Assembly (NCBI GenBank): GCA_015179125.1
Contig: WHVA01000220.1
Span: forward strand, 111,124-175,123
Length of the DNA: 64,000 nt
Source: Gautieria morchelliformis
Taxonomy: Eukaryota; Basidiomycota; Agaricomycetes; Gomphales; Gomphaceae
Direction: 5' to 3'
A program made the position numbers and the translations under genes. The stretch's first letter is position 1. The number at the start of each line of letters is the position of its first letter. Positions 8,937 to 20,429 of this stretch are shown here, one piece after another. The notes beneath the pieces are model-generated. The model did not search any database. It saw only the letters and a list, made by a program, of their open reading frames with translations, and was not told the DNA's origin.

Positions 8937-9850
8937 ACGCTATATGATGTACCATCAGACTTTAGTGGCAAAGCATGGAGTCCCAACGGTAGCGAGCAGT
9001 CCGAGCCAAGGGTCAGTGCAACTTATGAAATTAAACCAGATATGCGCTCAACTACAAAGGAGTACCCTACAAGACCGTCTGGATCGAATATCCTGAAATA
9101 GAGCCCACCATGCGCAGTATAGGTGCTGCGCCGACCAAGAAAAACCCTGATGGGAGCCCTTGGTATACCATCCTGGTGATTGTAGATTCATCCCGCACTG
9201 CAACTTCCGGTGGCCCTACAGTTGTCTCAGACTCCTTCCACATTGCCGAATATCTCGACGAGACCTACTCAACCCCATCCACGGGCCCCCTGTTTCCCCC
9301 GGGAACGAAGGCATTGCAACAGCTGTTCTATGACCACTTCTTTAAATATGTCTTGTTGCAAAGCGTCCCCATGGCGCTGCTGGAGGTGATCAAGCACTTG
9401 AACGAGGGCAGTCGTCCGTGAGTGGTATTATTATCGCAGAAATATTGGGATGGGCTTCCTTGACTGTCATTAAAGGTATTGGAGACTCACCTGCGAACCT
9501 ATTGTCGGCGGGAAACTTGAAGACGTCTGTTCTAAAGGCTCTGAGAAGTGGGATGGGGTGCGGGATGATTTAGAAAAAGGCTTGTGGATTGTTTGCGATT
9601 CGTAGCCTGTGGTCTTACCCTTCAACATCTAGCGTTTGGTGTTCTTGCAGCATTGCTGGATAAGAATGGAAAGGATGGGAACACGCTCGTTATGGGAACG
9701 CATCCGACATTCTCGGACTTTGTCATTGCTGCGTTCCTGGAAGCGTACTTCCTCCTTTTTCCCGAGAAATGGCAGAGAATACGCACTTGGAATGATGGAA
9801 GATGGGAGCGACTGATGGATGAGTGTGCGAAGTGGAGGAGCATACACTAA
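8937..9850 (+). pseudogene. Glutathione S-transferase-like gene, 5'-truncated
   Basis: Fragments read like a fungal cytosolic GST. N-terminal thioredoxin-like part: TLYDVPSDFSGKAWSPN, then after an intron YALNYKGVPYKTVW, then SIGAAPTKKNPDGSPWYT and VVSDSFHIAEYLDETYS (the glutathione-contacting SDS segment). C-terminal helical part: GKLEDVCSKGSEKW, LDKNGKDGNTLVMG, HPTFSDFVIAAFLEA, and WNDGRWERL to the stop at 9848-9850. A clean intron lies at 9418-9475 (GTGAGT...AAAG, 58 nt), another probably at about 8989-9030, and a third before 9643 whose joining does not keep frame. No start codon is left because a poly(A)-tailed insertion ends at 8917. GSTs conjugate glutathione to toxic electrophiles. 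This copy looks dead. Confidence 0.7.
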
Positions 9851-10270
9851 GAAGATGAAAATAGGCTCGCTAGTCACAACTAGTACGAAGGATCTATTGT
9901 GCTGGATTACACAATTGAAGTTGTCATTCGACATTTCCCATTCCAATTTTTCTCCATTGCTGGCAGATCCGGGTTCAGGTTGTATCTCCATAAACTTCGG
10001 TTAACTCTTCCGTGGAAGAGGTTTGGAGCAAAGTAGTACCTTGGATTCAGTGGAATTAGGTCTGGCGTGTATAGTCCTGCTGTACAAAGTATTCGAAACT
10101 AATGCCAAAACGTACCTACCCCGCTTCATTCGGGGTGCGCAGCCGCCGGCCCTTGTGAGTTCTAAAAGCGGCAGTGGCCCGTAAGCTCAACGAGCGTTTC
10201 ACAAGAATACGAGGTACCGACATAAGAAATGTAATCTTCACTCTCGCACGCTTTGTACTCTTTCTACTGT
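9851..10270. other. Intergenic stretch, nothing recognised
   Basis: Downstream of the GST pseudogene I see no gene, repeat copy or structured element. Confidence 0.4.
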
Positions 10271-10274
10271 TGCT

Positions 10275-10640
10275 CTAGGAAATCCAACAATAGAATGTAT
10301 CAATCCCACCAACCGAGAGGAGAAACAGGACACACCGCAGTGAATCATCAAAATCCTCCAGCGCGTTTTCGAATATCTTCTCCTTCTCATACTTCTCCAG
10401 GAAAGCATTCAGCTTCCGTAGCCGGTCGTACTGGTCCAGCATGCCAGTGTGAAGAGCTGTTTCGGCGTTAGCAGAGTCGGTGGATTGATTAACCATACAA
10501 GATATATTCATAAGGCAGTAAAAGATAGATTCATACCGAAGCAATACTGGTATAGTTAGCCAACATCAGTCCGGGGAGCCAGGAAATGAAGGAGGCGAGC
10601 TGGCGTTCGTGGATGCGAAGGAGGGATTGGTAGACCTGGG
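10275..10640 (-). pseudogene. Unidentified spliced gene fragment
   Basis: On the minus strand an exon-like stretch starts after an acceptor-like CCCCCAG (about 10640) and reads YQSLLRIHERQLASFISWLP. A second block reads LHTGMLDQYDRLRKLNAFLE and continues with a charged, helix-rich segment to about 10320. Between them lies a possible intron of about 80-90 nt starting GTATTG or GTATGA and ending ACAG; only the weaker donor keeps the frame. I do not recognise the family. Codon use looks like real protein. It may be the remaining end of a host gene. Confidence 0.35.
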
Positions 10641-10659
10641 GGTAGAGTTAAGGGCAGGT

Positions 10660-10981
10660 GAGGGCTGAAAGGAGAGACAGACAAGAGGAGAGCGTTCTAA
10701 GTAGTAAGCGGAATGATGACAAGTCGAAAGCTGATCGAATCTATCCGAAGCAGTTCATAGACGATCTCGAGCGGCCCGCAACAACGCTACTAGTGCACCA
10801 ACCCCCAACTCCGGTTTGACGAATAAGTTCATTAGAGTGTTTCATGCTTGTACTTTCATGGCAGTTCCTGAAAAAGCACCAGAAACATGAATTGCAAGCA
10901 CCGTCGGTCTTTACAACATTTTGGCAATGAGCAGTTTTTGCTGATGTGGGTCCATGTGGATACGATCGCTTCTCTGTGGCA
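10660..10981. other. Intergenic stretch, nothing recognised
   Basis: No coding or repeat signal that I can support. Confidence 0.35.
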
Positions 10982-11013
10982 ATGCAGGCGGCAACGCTGT
11001 GCTCTCTACTCGA
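10982..11013 (+). repeat. 32-bp direct repeat, left copy (start of a STAND gene)
   Basis: It is identical over 32 bases to 19210-19241. Both begin ATGCAGGCGGCAACGCTGTG, the first codons of the STAND gene at 19210. Here the match stops where the end of the 1368-bp repeat family begins. Confidence 0.8.
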
Positions 11014-11042
11014 TCGTAGCGGCGGCGGCTGTCGCCCCAGTC
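11010..11042 (+). repeat. Third terminus of the 1368-bp repeat family
   Basis: ATCGTAGCGGCGGCGGCTG followed by CCCCAGTCCCCGACTCTCTC matches the outer end of the copy at 54709 with few changes. Beyond about 11043 the match is lost, so this is a truncated or divergent member. Confidence 0.65.
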
Positions 11043-12300
11043 CCCGACTCTCTCCTAGTTTAAAAAAATTATTTTAGTCTTTCTGTGCATTGAATTGATG
11101 GCGGACCATTGTAAGACAGTAAAATACAAGTTACTCATACAGAGACGGTTCCTGAATGCAAAGTGAATAAGTAAGTCCAGCAGGTTTCTAACATGATTTT
11201 TTGCACCTCTTTCTTGGAACAGGGGTGGAGGTGGTGTCGCTGGGAGAGACTTTGTTGCAACTCTTGGTAGAAGATATGGTAGGGAAAGCTTACCGGTAAT
11301 GTTGTCATTCACTTTCTCGTTGTTTGTTTTGACCCCTTTGATTCAGTAGAACACGATTCCATTTTGCTAATTCCCCCTTCCTTAACATGACCTTTAACAT
11401 GGTGATATGCCTCCTGGAGGTTCACCAAGCTAACCACACGTGAATTTTGATTGAGGTGATTGGATGGGTAGTGAGGCAGATGGTTTGGAGCGGTAATGGC
11501 CGCATCACTAGGTGTAGAGAGTGATGGGTGTGGTGAGTAGGAGAATAAGCGAACATGTTTCTGAGGACACACAATGCTCGAAACAGGAGGAGGTGTAGAG
11601 CTAGGATTTTAATCGGTGAGTTAGATCACCAGGTTATGACTTCATCTATATCTCGTCCACCTGAAAGGGCTACAGTACGAGAACAGTTGGCGAAGTCACG
11701 AGGTCGTGACCATCTTCGTGTCACCCTTAGGATACTATCTGCCCACATGTAGTTCAGGATCTTCCTTGGTAAAGTTTATGTATCCCCGGCAATGCCAAGC
11801 GTGAGAATGATGATGAGACGTATAGCGAGGTTGCACTGGAGATCATTGGTGGTGTTGTGTAGTATGAGGACCATTGATTTTTCATGAGTACGACATCTGA
11901 TTTGTTTTCCGTACCCATGACTTACCTCGGTGAGTCTGCGCTAGTATTTTGATTGTTTGTACGGGTTCCAGGCTATATAGAAGTGTGGTAGGAAAGATTT
12001 TTTTTTTTTGGGCTACCACTGGAGGCATTGCTTTGAGGAAGGAGGGGGTGAAGTGACGCTGTTCTTAAGGTGATGAACGGCGTGGGGTACAATGCAGACT
12101 ACTGGACCGTTCGTGCATCCTTGATAGCAGATCGTCGTAGCAGAGACACCGCTCCCAATGTGTAATGGATATGGGAGACGTGTAGGACTTGGGGAGCAGT
12201 GGAGGGAGTGGGTAGGAGCTGTGGGAGAGGCGAGGATGCCTGGGGAGGACGCATCACCGCCACCTACTTTCAATGATAAAATGAGCGCACAAAGACCGTT
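11043..12300. other. Non-coding stretch between repeat end and Helitron B
   Basis: Only short open frames and a T run (about 11998-12009) are seen. The 3' flank of Helitron B must lie in here, but I could not place its terminal hairpin. Confidence 0.35.
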
Positions 12301-12307
12301 ATGGAGG

Positions 12308-14233
12308 TTATAGGTTGGATACACGTTGATAGATATACAAATGAGCCTGAGAACCATTCATGGTGGTAAGAAATTGCAAGTCATCATCAATGATGTTGGG
12401 ATCTACTGGCACACATAATCCTTGATGAGATTTTCCATCATGTGACCACCAAAAATTGTTATAGAAAAAGTGGCAAGTAAAATGGTTTTCCATTTTGTAA
12501 ATGATACATTGTAACTGGTAATGGTTATCGACAGTTGCACGAATGTCGAGAGTTATACTTGGAGTTGGGTGAGGGATGACATCAACAGATGTTTCAAACC
12601 ATAAACAGCATGGTGATGCATACATACCAATAAACGATGAATGACAACGAATTGTCTCATGACAAGATAATAACAGAATGTTGATCCAGTCTTGAATGCT
12701 TGCTTCAGATGCAGCAGGATTTAAATTAAGAACAGAAGCATACTGAAGCCATGATGCATTGAAGAATTGAGTAGGTAACACAGTAGGAACATGATTTAAT
12801 CCGACAGGCATCGAAGGTGAGAAGCATAACAAACAAGTGACAGAACGTGTTGATTCAGAGTGGACATATTCCAAAATGTCTGATGCAGCTGTTGGGACTG
12901 GACCAATAGGGAATAAGGCATCGTTTTCATTAATCAATAGAGTGTACAATTGATCACGTATTGAATTAAAAATATTTATATTTGAATCCCAGTGTTCTGG
13001 AAGTGAAGGTAATACTTCTGATAGCTTTTTACTTATAATTGTTTGGATGGACCATTCAGCTTTCCAAGATAGGGATCCATTGGAATATAATGCAAAAAGA
13101 CACATTACAGTTGCATCATAAGCACATGACCATGTGGATGCATTCCAAACACAACCAGAGAAAGAATTTGGAAGACAATCAATAGAGAACTTAGTATTTG
13201 CATTTCCCAAAGTTGGACAGTTGGTAGTTGATTTAGGAGGATGAATGTTTTCAAAAGATATATTTAATTTAGGTTGTGAAAGACCTTGTTCTCTTTCAAT
13301 ATCAGGAACATCTTTGAAATTACCATCAATAAACCCATACTTAACTAGAGTGTTATGTGCAAGGGAGTCTAATCGAGAATCCTCCATTTTCAATGAATAT
13401 GACAAAGGTGTATTCAATTGTTGTTGCGTGATGGGACGTATGCTAGAAAAACCTGTACGTGACTGTGCTCTAGAAGCCTGTACATATGCAGCAAATCCTG
13501 ATATGGATAAATCTGCCAACACTTTAGGAATTGTTTGACCCTGACAAGCATGGCTTGTTAATGCAAATGCAGGTTCAATGGGTAGTTGATATCTTGTGAT
13601 CTGTTTTTTAACTTTTAATTGTGAATTTTCTGGAAGTTCTGTTGTGAAACTCCATGTAATAGGCTCAATAGGAAAGTATGAAGGTGGTAAACCATTGCAT
13701 TGCACAATACTGTCGGGAAACTCAACTATTACAACTGTAGCATATGTAAAATCAGACGAACAATGTTTTGTTTCTATATGTCTAACAATGCCTTTGGAAC
13801 CATTGGTTATTTTTAATTCAGTAGATAAATTACGACTACGTAAAATAATTGGCATTGAATTATACAATGGTATGAAAGGGGGAAGAGCACCATCTTTATT
13901 CATATGCGATACATTCATTTTTAACAAGGACTGCCGATGGGGGTCAGGAACAACGACACCATTAATGGTATCATGCACAGCACATATTACCAATGATGGT
14001 CCACATGCTGAATTTGAAATTGTTACATCTTTCTGTATATTAATTGATGAATGTAACAAATTAGCCCAGACAATTGCAGTAGCTTCAATGTTTTCAGGTA
14101 AGCCCATGTCTATTCCCAAAGGAGTAGCATTACTTTTAATAACCCTTGAATTTAATAAGTCAACATCATTAATTGTACACTTTCGCATTCTTAGATTGTT
14201 GACAGCTATAGCATACTCAGGATCAGATTGCAT
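12308..14233 (-). pseudogene. Helitron B, helicase C-terminal block plus cysteine-peptidase-like tail
   Basis: About 641 codons. The first third completes the helicase: ALTSHACQGQT (motif V region) and AYVQASRAQSR (motif VI region). The remaining roughly 330 residues are an extra domain. It contains STWSCAYDATVM early (Cys), MENHFTCHFF late (His) and WWSHDGKSHQG just after (Asp). This order and spacing resemble the Cys-His-Asp triad of ubiquitin-specific-protease-fold peptidases. Some Helitron-type elements are known to carry cysteine-protease domains (OTU in Helentrons), but I cannot confirm the family here. The tail ends at 12308 with IYQRVSNL. Confidence 0.75.
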
Positions 14234-14280
14234 ACGGTTTTGTTCAGTGAGCTCTACAACAGTATCTACGGATTTCCAAG

Positions 14281-15195
14281 CTAAACGTCCAAGTCGTTTA
14301 CAGATTTCATTAGTAGTTGGCGTAAAGTGTTAGATATAGGTTGATATAAAGCCACCTCAGATACAGGTGGATGCTGATGAAAATCACCAGCAAAAATAAC
14401 GATCATTCCTCCAAACCATTCATCTGGACATTCTTTCGCAACACGTAGAGCATGGTCTAATTCAGATAGTAATTGAGCTCCAACAGATCCAATTTCATCA
14501 ACAAACAAGACATCAACCGCTTTCCATTCTTGACGAGATGCACGAACTTTATTTAAATTTACAAGTATGGTATAATCTTCTGTATTCTCTCCGGGCGAAC
14601 GATTAGTTTTACTTTTGTTTTGCCGCTTGACAGCAATGCCTAGTCCTTTATGAACTGTCATACCTCCAATTAGTTTTGCAACACCACCAGTAGGAGCTAA
14701 ATATCTTATAGTAAATTCACATCCATAATAAGTCATCAACTCATTCAAAGCACCAACAACATGTGTTTTACCAGTCCCTCCAGGGCCTGTTAACAACATA
14801 CGAAGTGGAGGAGGATGTTGAACATTACAGTGAGGTGGCATACGCTGTGAGCGCTCACGAAAAGAACGTAACTGTAACCAGGCATAAGTTGCAATAACAA
14901 ACGTAACACGTTGTTTGACATTCAGAGTAAACTTTTCACAAATGGATAAGCATAAATCAACCGGTGATATATCAGGGTTGCGATTGCTCAAAGAAGATAT
15001 TGTGCCATGAGGCATTGTAGAGGATGTGTTATATACTTGCTTTATATTTTCAGGAGTTAAAGTCATGGTTGAGGAAAGATACGATTGCTGATTATCAACA
15101 TGTAGCATATTCCAGCGATGTTGCATAACCATACCTTCTTGTTGTTTAACTTCTGTCTTCCAAGTCTTAAGCTGTGTAGGAGATAAGGTAGGTAA
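14281..15195 (-). pseudogene. Helitron B, helicase N-terminal block
   Basis: PIF1-like ATPase motifs are clear: Walker A LLTGPGGTGKTHVV, Walker B VLFVDEIGSVG, and motif III VIFAGDFHQHPPV. It reads from LPTLSPTQLKTW at the edge of the LTR insertion and breaks at about 14285 by a single-base frameshift, after which the frame continues as RLAWKSVDTVVELTEQNRMQ in the next block. Confidence 0.85.
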
Positions 15196-15914
15196 TGACA
15201 GAATGATAAGTTTCGAATAGGGTAGGGATGCGGCCTTTTGCTCGAGGCCGAGTTCGATGTAGATCGCAAGATAGCAAGTCAACTCGAAGTTCGACTTAAA
15301 TGACTTGAAGTCGAAAGAGATCTCAAAAGGTTCGTATTCGTTAATTCCTCAGTCATACATTGCGTACTACTTATAGCTACTCGGATAGGGGTCTCGGTAC
15401 ATGGGGATGAACGACGGGAATAGTGGAATGGTGTGTATGGTAGGTGCGTACATACCGCCACTACCGTACATCCGTGCTGCGGATCGCTTACTCGGTCTAG
15501 CCTGGACGTGAGGCGGAAGAGAATACCCTTATGTGGTGGCTCGAAGGATAAGGTGGGATGGTAGGAGAGACTGGGTAGGAATAATATGTTCGGCTCGAAG
15601 GTAATGGAGAATATATGTTGCGTTCCCTGATCGCGATATGGGATCGACTTGTTCTGTCCTGGTACTCGGCTCATCAACTATACTTGTGCCTCGACTCGAC
15701 TCGTGATATGGATCTAGGTGCTCGGGAGTAATGTGTTGGTCTCGACTCGACTCGGTGATTTAAGGAACTCGGCGGTGGTGTGTTGTACTCAGCTCGACTC
15801 GGTGAGTGTGACTCGGCTCGGACTCGATGAGGGGCTTGTAGGCTCGGATGTGTGTACATGTGTCTTGCGGTGCTCGGAGTAAGATTGGATAGTAAGAGGG
15901 AGATCGTTAGAACA
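15196..15914 (+). repeat. LTR-like element Q, copy inside Helitron B
   Basis: It starts TGACAGAATGATAAGTTTCG and is homologous over about 700 bp to the solo LTR at 41675-42357, with many CTCGGCTCGA-like words. The left edge falls exactly in the Helitron frame (helicase block resumes LPTLSPTQLK). The right edge is approximate. No matching 5-bp duplication was found, so adjacent sequence was probably deleted. Confidence 0.65.
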
Positions 15915-15977
15915 AGAGCGATCATGAATAGAAATTGTTGTAATGGACGTTACGGGTCGTTGTTCATGTGCGTGAAA

Positions 15978-16790
15978 TCATGAGATAAATCGAATCAAAC
16001 AGGAATTCGCAGCTGATATGTCTTTCCTCACGACAGGAAAGTGTGGTATATTATCATGGAAAGCGAGATGAGAATATTGTCCTTCATTCTGAAACCAATT
16101 GGAGGATTGCAATAAGCCAAGAATTTTTGTAACATGGGAATCTTTCAGTTTAGACAGTGAAGATTCATTATCTAAATCAATATCAATATCTTCATTAGAT
16201 GTGGCCAGGACAAGACTCATTTCATTGGATTTGTTAAGTAACTGATCACGTTTACGTATACGCTCAGCATCCTGTTCATCTTCACATTCATACATACTTT
16301 CCCAATTTGACATCACACACAAGCTAAATGGAGAAAACCTATACGATAGAAAGACATCTTCAAATGACTCAGTTGGTAAAAGAAGAGGGACTATGGGACT
16401 AAAAGGTTTAAAATGAGCAAGCTTTCTATATATTTCAGATGGATTAAGGCCACCTAACAACCAGATTAAAAAATGGCCATGAAAATTAGCACGTTCAGTT
16501 AACTCAGTAGTTCCAAACCACGCTTGTAAATGTCCAAGAATTCGACCAGTATTCCGAGTAGTATTAGTCTTATAATCCCATCCAAACATATGTTCAAAAA
16601 TCATATGAATTGAAAAGTTAAAAAAATCTGACGCGGCCACAGGATCTCTAGCCAATCTAAGAGCACGTTCACCTATGGAAACCAAAGCAGGATACTGAGC
16701 AGTCAAATCAATTTCATTATCTCCATACATTACCTGAAAAATTGGACTATGGGCAGCAGAAGGATTTAAGGTCAAGTAAATGAGAGGCAT
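15978..16790 (-). pseudogene. Helitron B, Rep (HUH endonuclease) block
   Basis: It begins PLIYLTLNPSAAHSP and carries FHGHFLIWLLGG, which fits the His-x-His metal-binding motif of HUH Rep nucleases. The preceding NTGRILGHLQAWFGTTEL block is usual just before it. The catalytic tyrosines that nick DNA should follow; NPSEIYRKL offers one candidate. The block stops at 15978, and the LTR-like insertion follows with loss of the linker. Confidence 0.75.
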
Positions 16791-16845
16791 CCCAAATATT
16801 CCAAAATAACTACGAATGCAATTCCGAGCATATAACTTCGAACCT

Positions 16846-18504
16846 TCAGATCCAGGAATATGAGCAGAAATCTAGACCAATCCGTTCATCATCTGGTAGA
16901 CTCTCCAAACTGTTTTCATGTTCTAAGTGCGTCGCTAACCTTTCAAGCTGATGTGAAGTCAATGTGGTAAACTTCTTCGCTATCTCTGCAAAATTCTCAC
17001 GACGAACCGTGAATGATGTATGCAAATGAGCTAAGCGTCGCTGATATATATTCAAAATGACAAAAATAAAGAACTTATGATATCGGAAACGACAATCATC
17101 AAGGTCAAGGTAATATTCCGCTTGGGGACGAAAGCCAACTGGACTTGCATGATTGTCATCTTCAAAGCCACCAATACCAAGTGGATACAAAGTTGGAAAC
17201 ATACCAGGAAATAGACCAGGATTATTATATTCATTTATGGCATCTCCATGAGCAATGACAAGGTCCAGAGCTGATGCATCACGTGGTATCAAGTTACGCA
17301 AAGCAGATGCTGCAAAACAACGAGCAGGCATATGAGAACTCTCAGGATCTGATAAACCCATGGTTTCAAGCATAAAATCCCTTTGACCATTAACATCAGA
17401 AGAGTGACCAGCTGGATGAGAAGTAAAGCCTGCGGTTTCTTCATGGAAAACATCCTCTGAATGCGAAATTGAATCATAAACAAGCCTTTCTTCGATTCCA
17501 GGCAAATTATCATTGTCAGGATACTCTTCTAAATTAGAAAGTGATAAAGGCAGATCATGATACAATTTGTTGTTCTTCTTTAAGAACAACAAAAAATTCC
17601 AAACTTTGGATTTGCGTACCCAAAAAAACATACCAAGTTTCTGAGGGTCAAACTTACGACAGCCAACAAAAACAACTGATAACACTGCATTTATGTCACC
17701 AACAGTACGAGGCAAGGCATGTGCCGTAGAAACCACATTCATCTCATGTGCACATGTATTACCATGATATACAAATGGTTCTTTAGGATCAGTTGATTCA
17801 TATAAGCGAGTCACATGAGCAGTCGTTCGATAAATAGCACAACACATTTCCTCAATCCAAGTAAGGTCTTCAAATTCACTAGGCAACTGACATCGATAAA
17901 AGCGATCAGCCAATGCAAAGCGGGGCATCTTACCCCTTCCCAGAGCATTGTAGCAATCGGCACACAAATTGACGACAGCACACTGATCACTGTCACGAAA
18001 CATAACACTAGGCTTCCAAAGTAATAACCCGTTCAATACTTGTGAAGAATAAGATATTACGCAGTAATCAGTTTGGTCAAAATACTCAAGCAAAAAAGGA
18101 TCGGTACAACGAAGAACAGACAAGTTGTGGGGCAACTGCTTGTAAGGATGGACTGTTATTGAATGAATTCGCTGCCCAGAATGCGCACGCGCACATGAAG
18201 CACAAGCTGATGGTAAAACATAACAAGTTTCGTTTCTATATGTCCTCAAACAATCATGAATAACTGATTCAGAAATGGACTGCGGCCAACAGGCTATGAT
18301 GCGCAACTTTTCATCAAAGCTATCAGCATCAGTATTGTGACGAATCTGTGCACGTAAGTCATTTCGAATGTTCGTCTGATGTGAAACATGACAGTCACGG
18401 GTCATCACACGTGTAACATCAATGCCAAACTCATGACGCAAAACACAATTAATCAACTCTTTTCGTTGGAATGGAAACTGCATTCGAAAAGGTTCGTAAC
18501 ACAT
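16846..18504 (-). pseudogene. Helitron B, pre-Rep block
   Basis: A 552-codon open stretch with cysteine pairs such as CASCARAHSG and CADCYNALGRGKMPRFALAD. This cysteine-rich region with a K.P.(F/L)AL. segment is typical upstream of Rep in fungal Helitron helicases. It ends with SHQLERLATHLEHE and a frameshift near 16850; the protein resumes at once in another frame (AHIPGSEGSKLYARN). Its likely role is DNA binding or folding for Rep. Confidence 0.75.
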
Positions 18505-18558
18505 TAAAAGTTGTATAAGAGAACAACGATCATAAACCTGAAGAGTCCAACAACGATC

Positions 18559-19116
18559 TCAAAAGACCGTTATAAGGCTGTCCACTAACAAAGCATATTT
18601 ACTAGCAATCACAGGTCTTCTCGACGGATGGAGGCCTCGAAGGGACAACTTAACATCAGATGTATTTAACACATGAGAAGAAAAGGTAAATGTTTCTGAA
18701 AATAAATCATTATATGGCAACATAACCAAATCAACCTGTGTCACAGATGGAAACTCCGTAGGAGGCAGACGCAATAATGAAAATATGCGAGTTCCATATA
18801 TAGCTTCAAATGCACTCGCAAGCAAAAAAGAGCGAGGTGAATCAAGTGAACATTGAACACCGAATGACCGAAGGAGTGAAAGTAAATCTGTCGTAGAACA
18901 ACTGCCAAAATATTTACAATGATCATAATATAAAGCGACAGTACGGAGAGCAAGCTGCTCTCTGGAAGAATGATGAAAGGAACAAGGCGGGGAAACATTA
19001 CGCAGGGAAGCAAGCATCTCCTTTTTAGGTACCGAATCCAGAGACAAAATACGATGATCATTGTTGAAATTCATCCAGGATGGATCATGGTGGCAAGACG
19101 ATTCAACATGTGACAT
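18559..19116 (-). pseudogene. Helitron B, N-terminal block
   Basis: About 185 codons from an ATG at 19116 to a TGA at 18559, in line with the following block and separated from it by only 54 nt. It contains LRSFGVQCSLDSPRSFLLAS. I recognise no domain. The position ahead of the Rep region and the absence of another candidate gene make it the start of the Helitron protein or a small companion frame. Confidence 0.5.
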
Positions 19117-19209
19117 TTTTTATAACTTTAATATTTTCACAGAATATAATTTCATCCCATGCAACCACGCGGAAACCGTCAGATAAAGAAAGAGGAGTAA
19201 AAGAAGCTC

Positions 19210-20090
19210 ATGCAGGCGGCAACGCTGTGCTCTCTACTCGACACTATTGCTGCAGCTCTGGGATTATCAGGTAAGTCGCCGACAACCTATCAGAGCCTTT
19301 GGTAGGGTGCTAAGCACTCAATCAGGGTCTGTCATTACAGTTCTCCAGCTCACTGCAGCGACTATCAGTGCATGCCTCAGCTATGGAAGTGGCGTCAAGA
19401 ATGCATCGAAGGAAAAGAAAATCATTATTGATCAGCTGTTTGGACTCCAAAAAGTACTTGAGACTATTCGTCGACTAGTAGAAGACGACGAGACAGCAGC
19501 ATCCTCCCGATTACCGGCTTTGAATGAGCTACTTCTTGGTTGCGGTGGCGAACTGGAGAGTCTCAATATGACCCTGGAAAGGGACCTTGGACGCAGAGGC
19601 CGAATGCAAGCATTGATCTGGCCCCTAAAGGAGAGCGAGGTGCACAAGGCTCTTGACAAGCTAGGCAAGCTCCAAGACTTGTTGACTACGAGCATGGACG
19701 TAGATCAGACGTACGTTCCACCCGCTACCTTCAAGCCGCTGATCATCATTTAGCCAGTCGCTTGACCCTGAAGATAGATAGTGGTGTTGAATCCTTGCAG
19801 GAACAGACTGCTGAGATAAGCCAGGCTATGGAACAGGCCAAATTGCGTAAGCCGCATGTCGCCAGTGCCTCCTACGGCGGGATGTCGTTTCTGACGGCCT
19901 CGTTATGTAGAAGAACATCGTCAGAAGATCCAAAAGATCTATGAATGGCTGGCGGCTCCTGATCAGGTATCAAAACATAGAAATGCCTGTAACATACGCC
20001 AAGCGATGAGCGGTTCATGGCTCATAGAGGGAGAACAATTCCGAGAATGGTGAGAGACCCCTCATTGGCTCCTTTGGCTCCACGGTATAC
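19210..20090 (+). pseudogene. Fungal STAND (NLR-like) receptor, N-terminal fragment
   Basis: The start ATG is at 19210. An intron at 19271-19340 (GTAAGT...ACAG) joins LCSLLDTIAAALGLS to VLQLTAATISACLSYGSG. A second intron at 19711-19757 joins MDVDQT to RLTLKIDSGVESLQEQ. The helical N-terminal domain (QALIWPLKESEVHKAL) and linker (KIYEWLAAPDQ, AMSGSWLIEGEQFREW) are the usual lead-in to a NACHT/NB-ARC ATPase in basidiomycete STAND proteins, which act in non-self recognition. There is a frameshift near 19905 and a TGA at about 20050. Sequence ends at LLWLHGI, exactly where the P-loop GAGKT should follow, and runs into GT17 sequence. Confidence 0.65.
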
Positions 20091-20429
20091 GTGCTTCAGC
20101 TAATCTGGGAGTCGCAGGCGCAGGCGTGCCCGCTCGTCGTCTTCTCGGAAGTGAACGAGATCCCGGCCGCGCATACCCTGCGGCTGATTAAGGCGTGCGC
20201 GACGCCGTCGCCGCTGCACCTCCAGATGCGCAACTACATATACTCGTTCGAGTGGCCGTGCGGCTGGGGGAGCTGGCGCGCGCAGATACACGAGTGGAGC
20301 GCCCGTGAGTTCTACATGCATTCGAAGGCGACGGACGTCGTGTTGGCGGATGCGGGGTGGCATTGCAGGTGCGGCGTCTCTCATGGCTGGCTGCGGCTGC
20401 GGCTGCGTGCGCCGCCGGTGGCTGGCGTT

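Larger units (their letters stand above)
12308..19116 (-). mobile_element. Helitron B, large decayed autonomous element
   Basis: Five consecutive blocks on the minus strand form one RepHel-type protein: N-terminal region, HUH Rep domain, PIF1-like helicase, and a C-terminal extension. They are separated by frameshifts and by a foreign LTR-like insertion (15196-15914), and part of the Rep-to-helicase linker is missing. A fungal Helitron of this layout would move by a peel-and-paste mechanism. The coordinates span coding sequence only; neither terminus was located. Confidence 0.85.
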
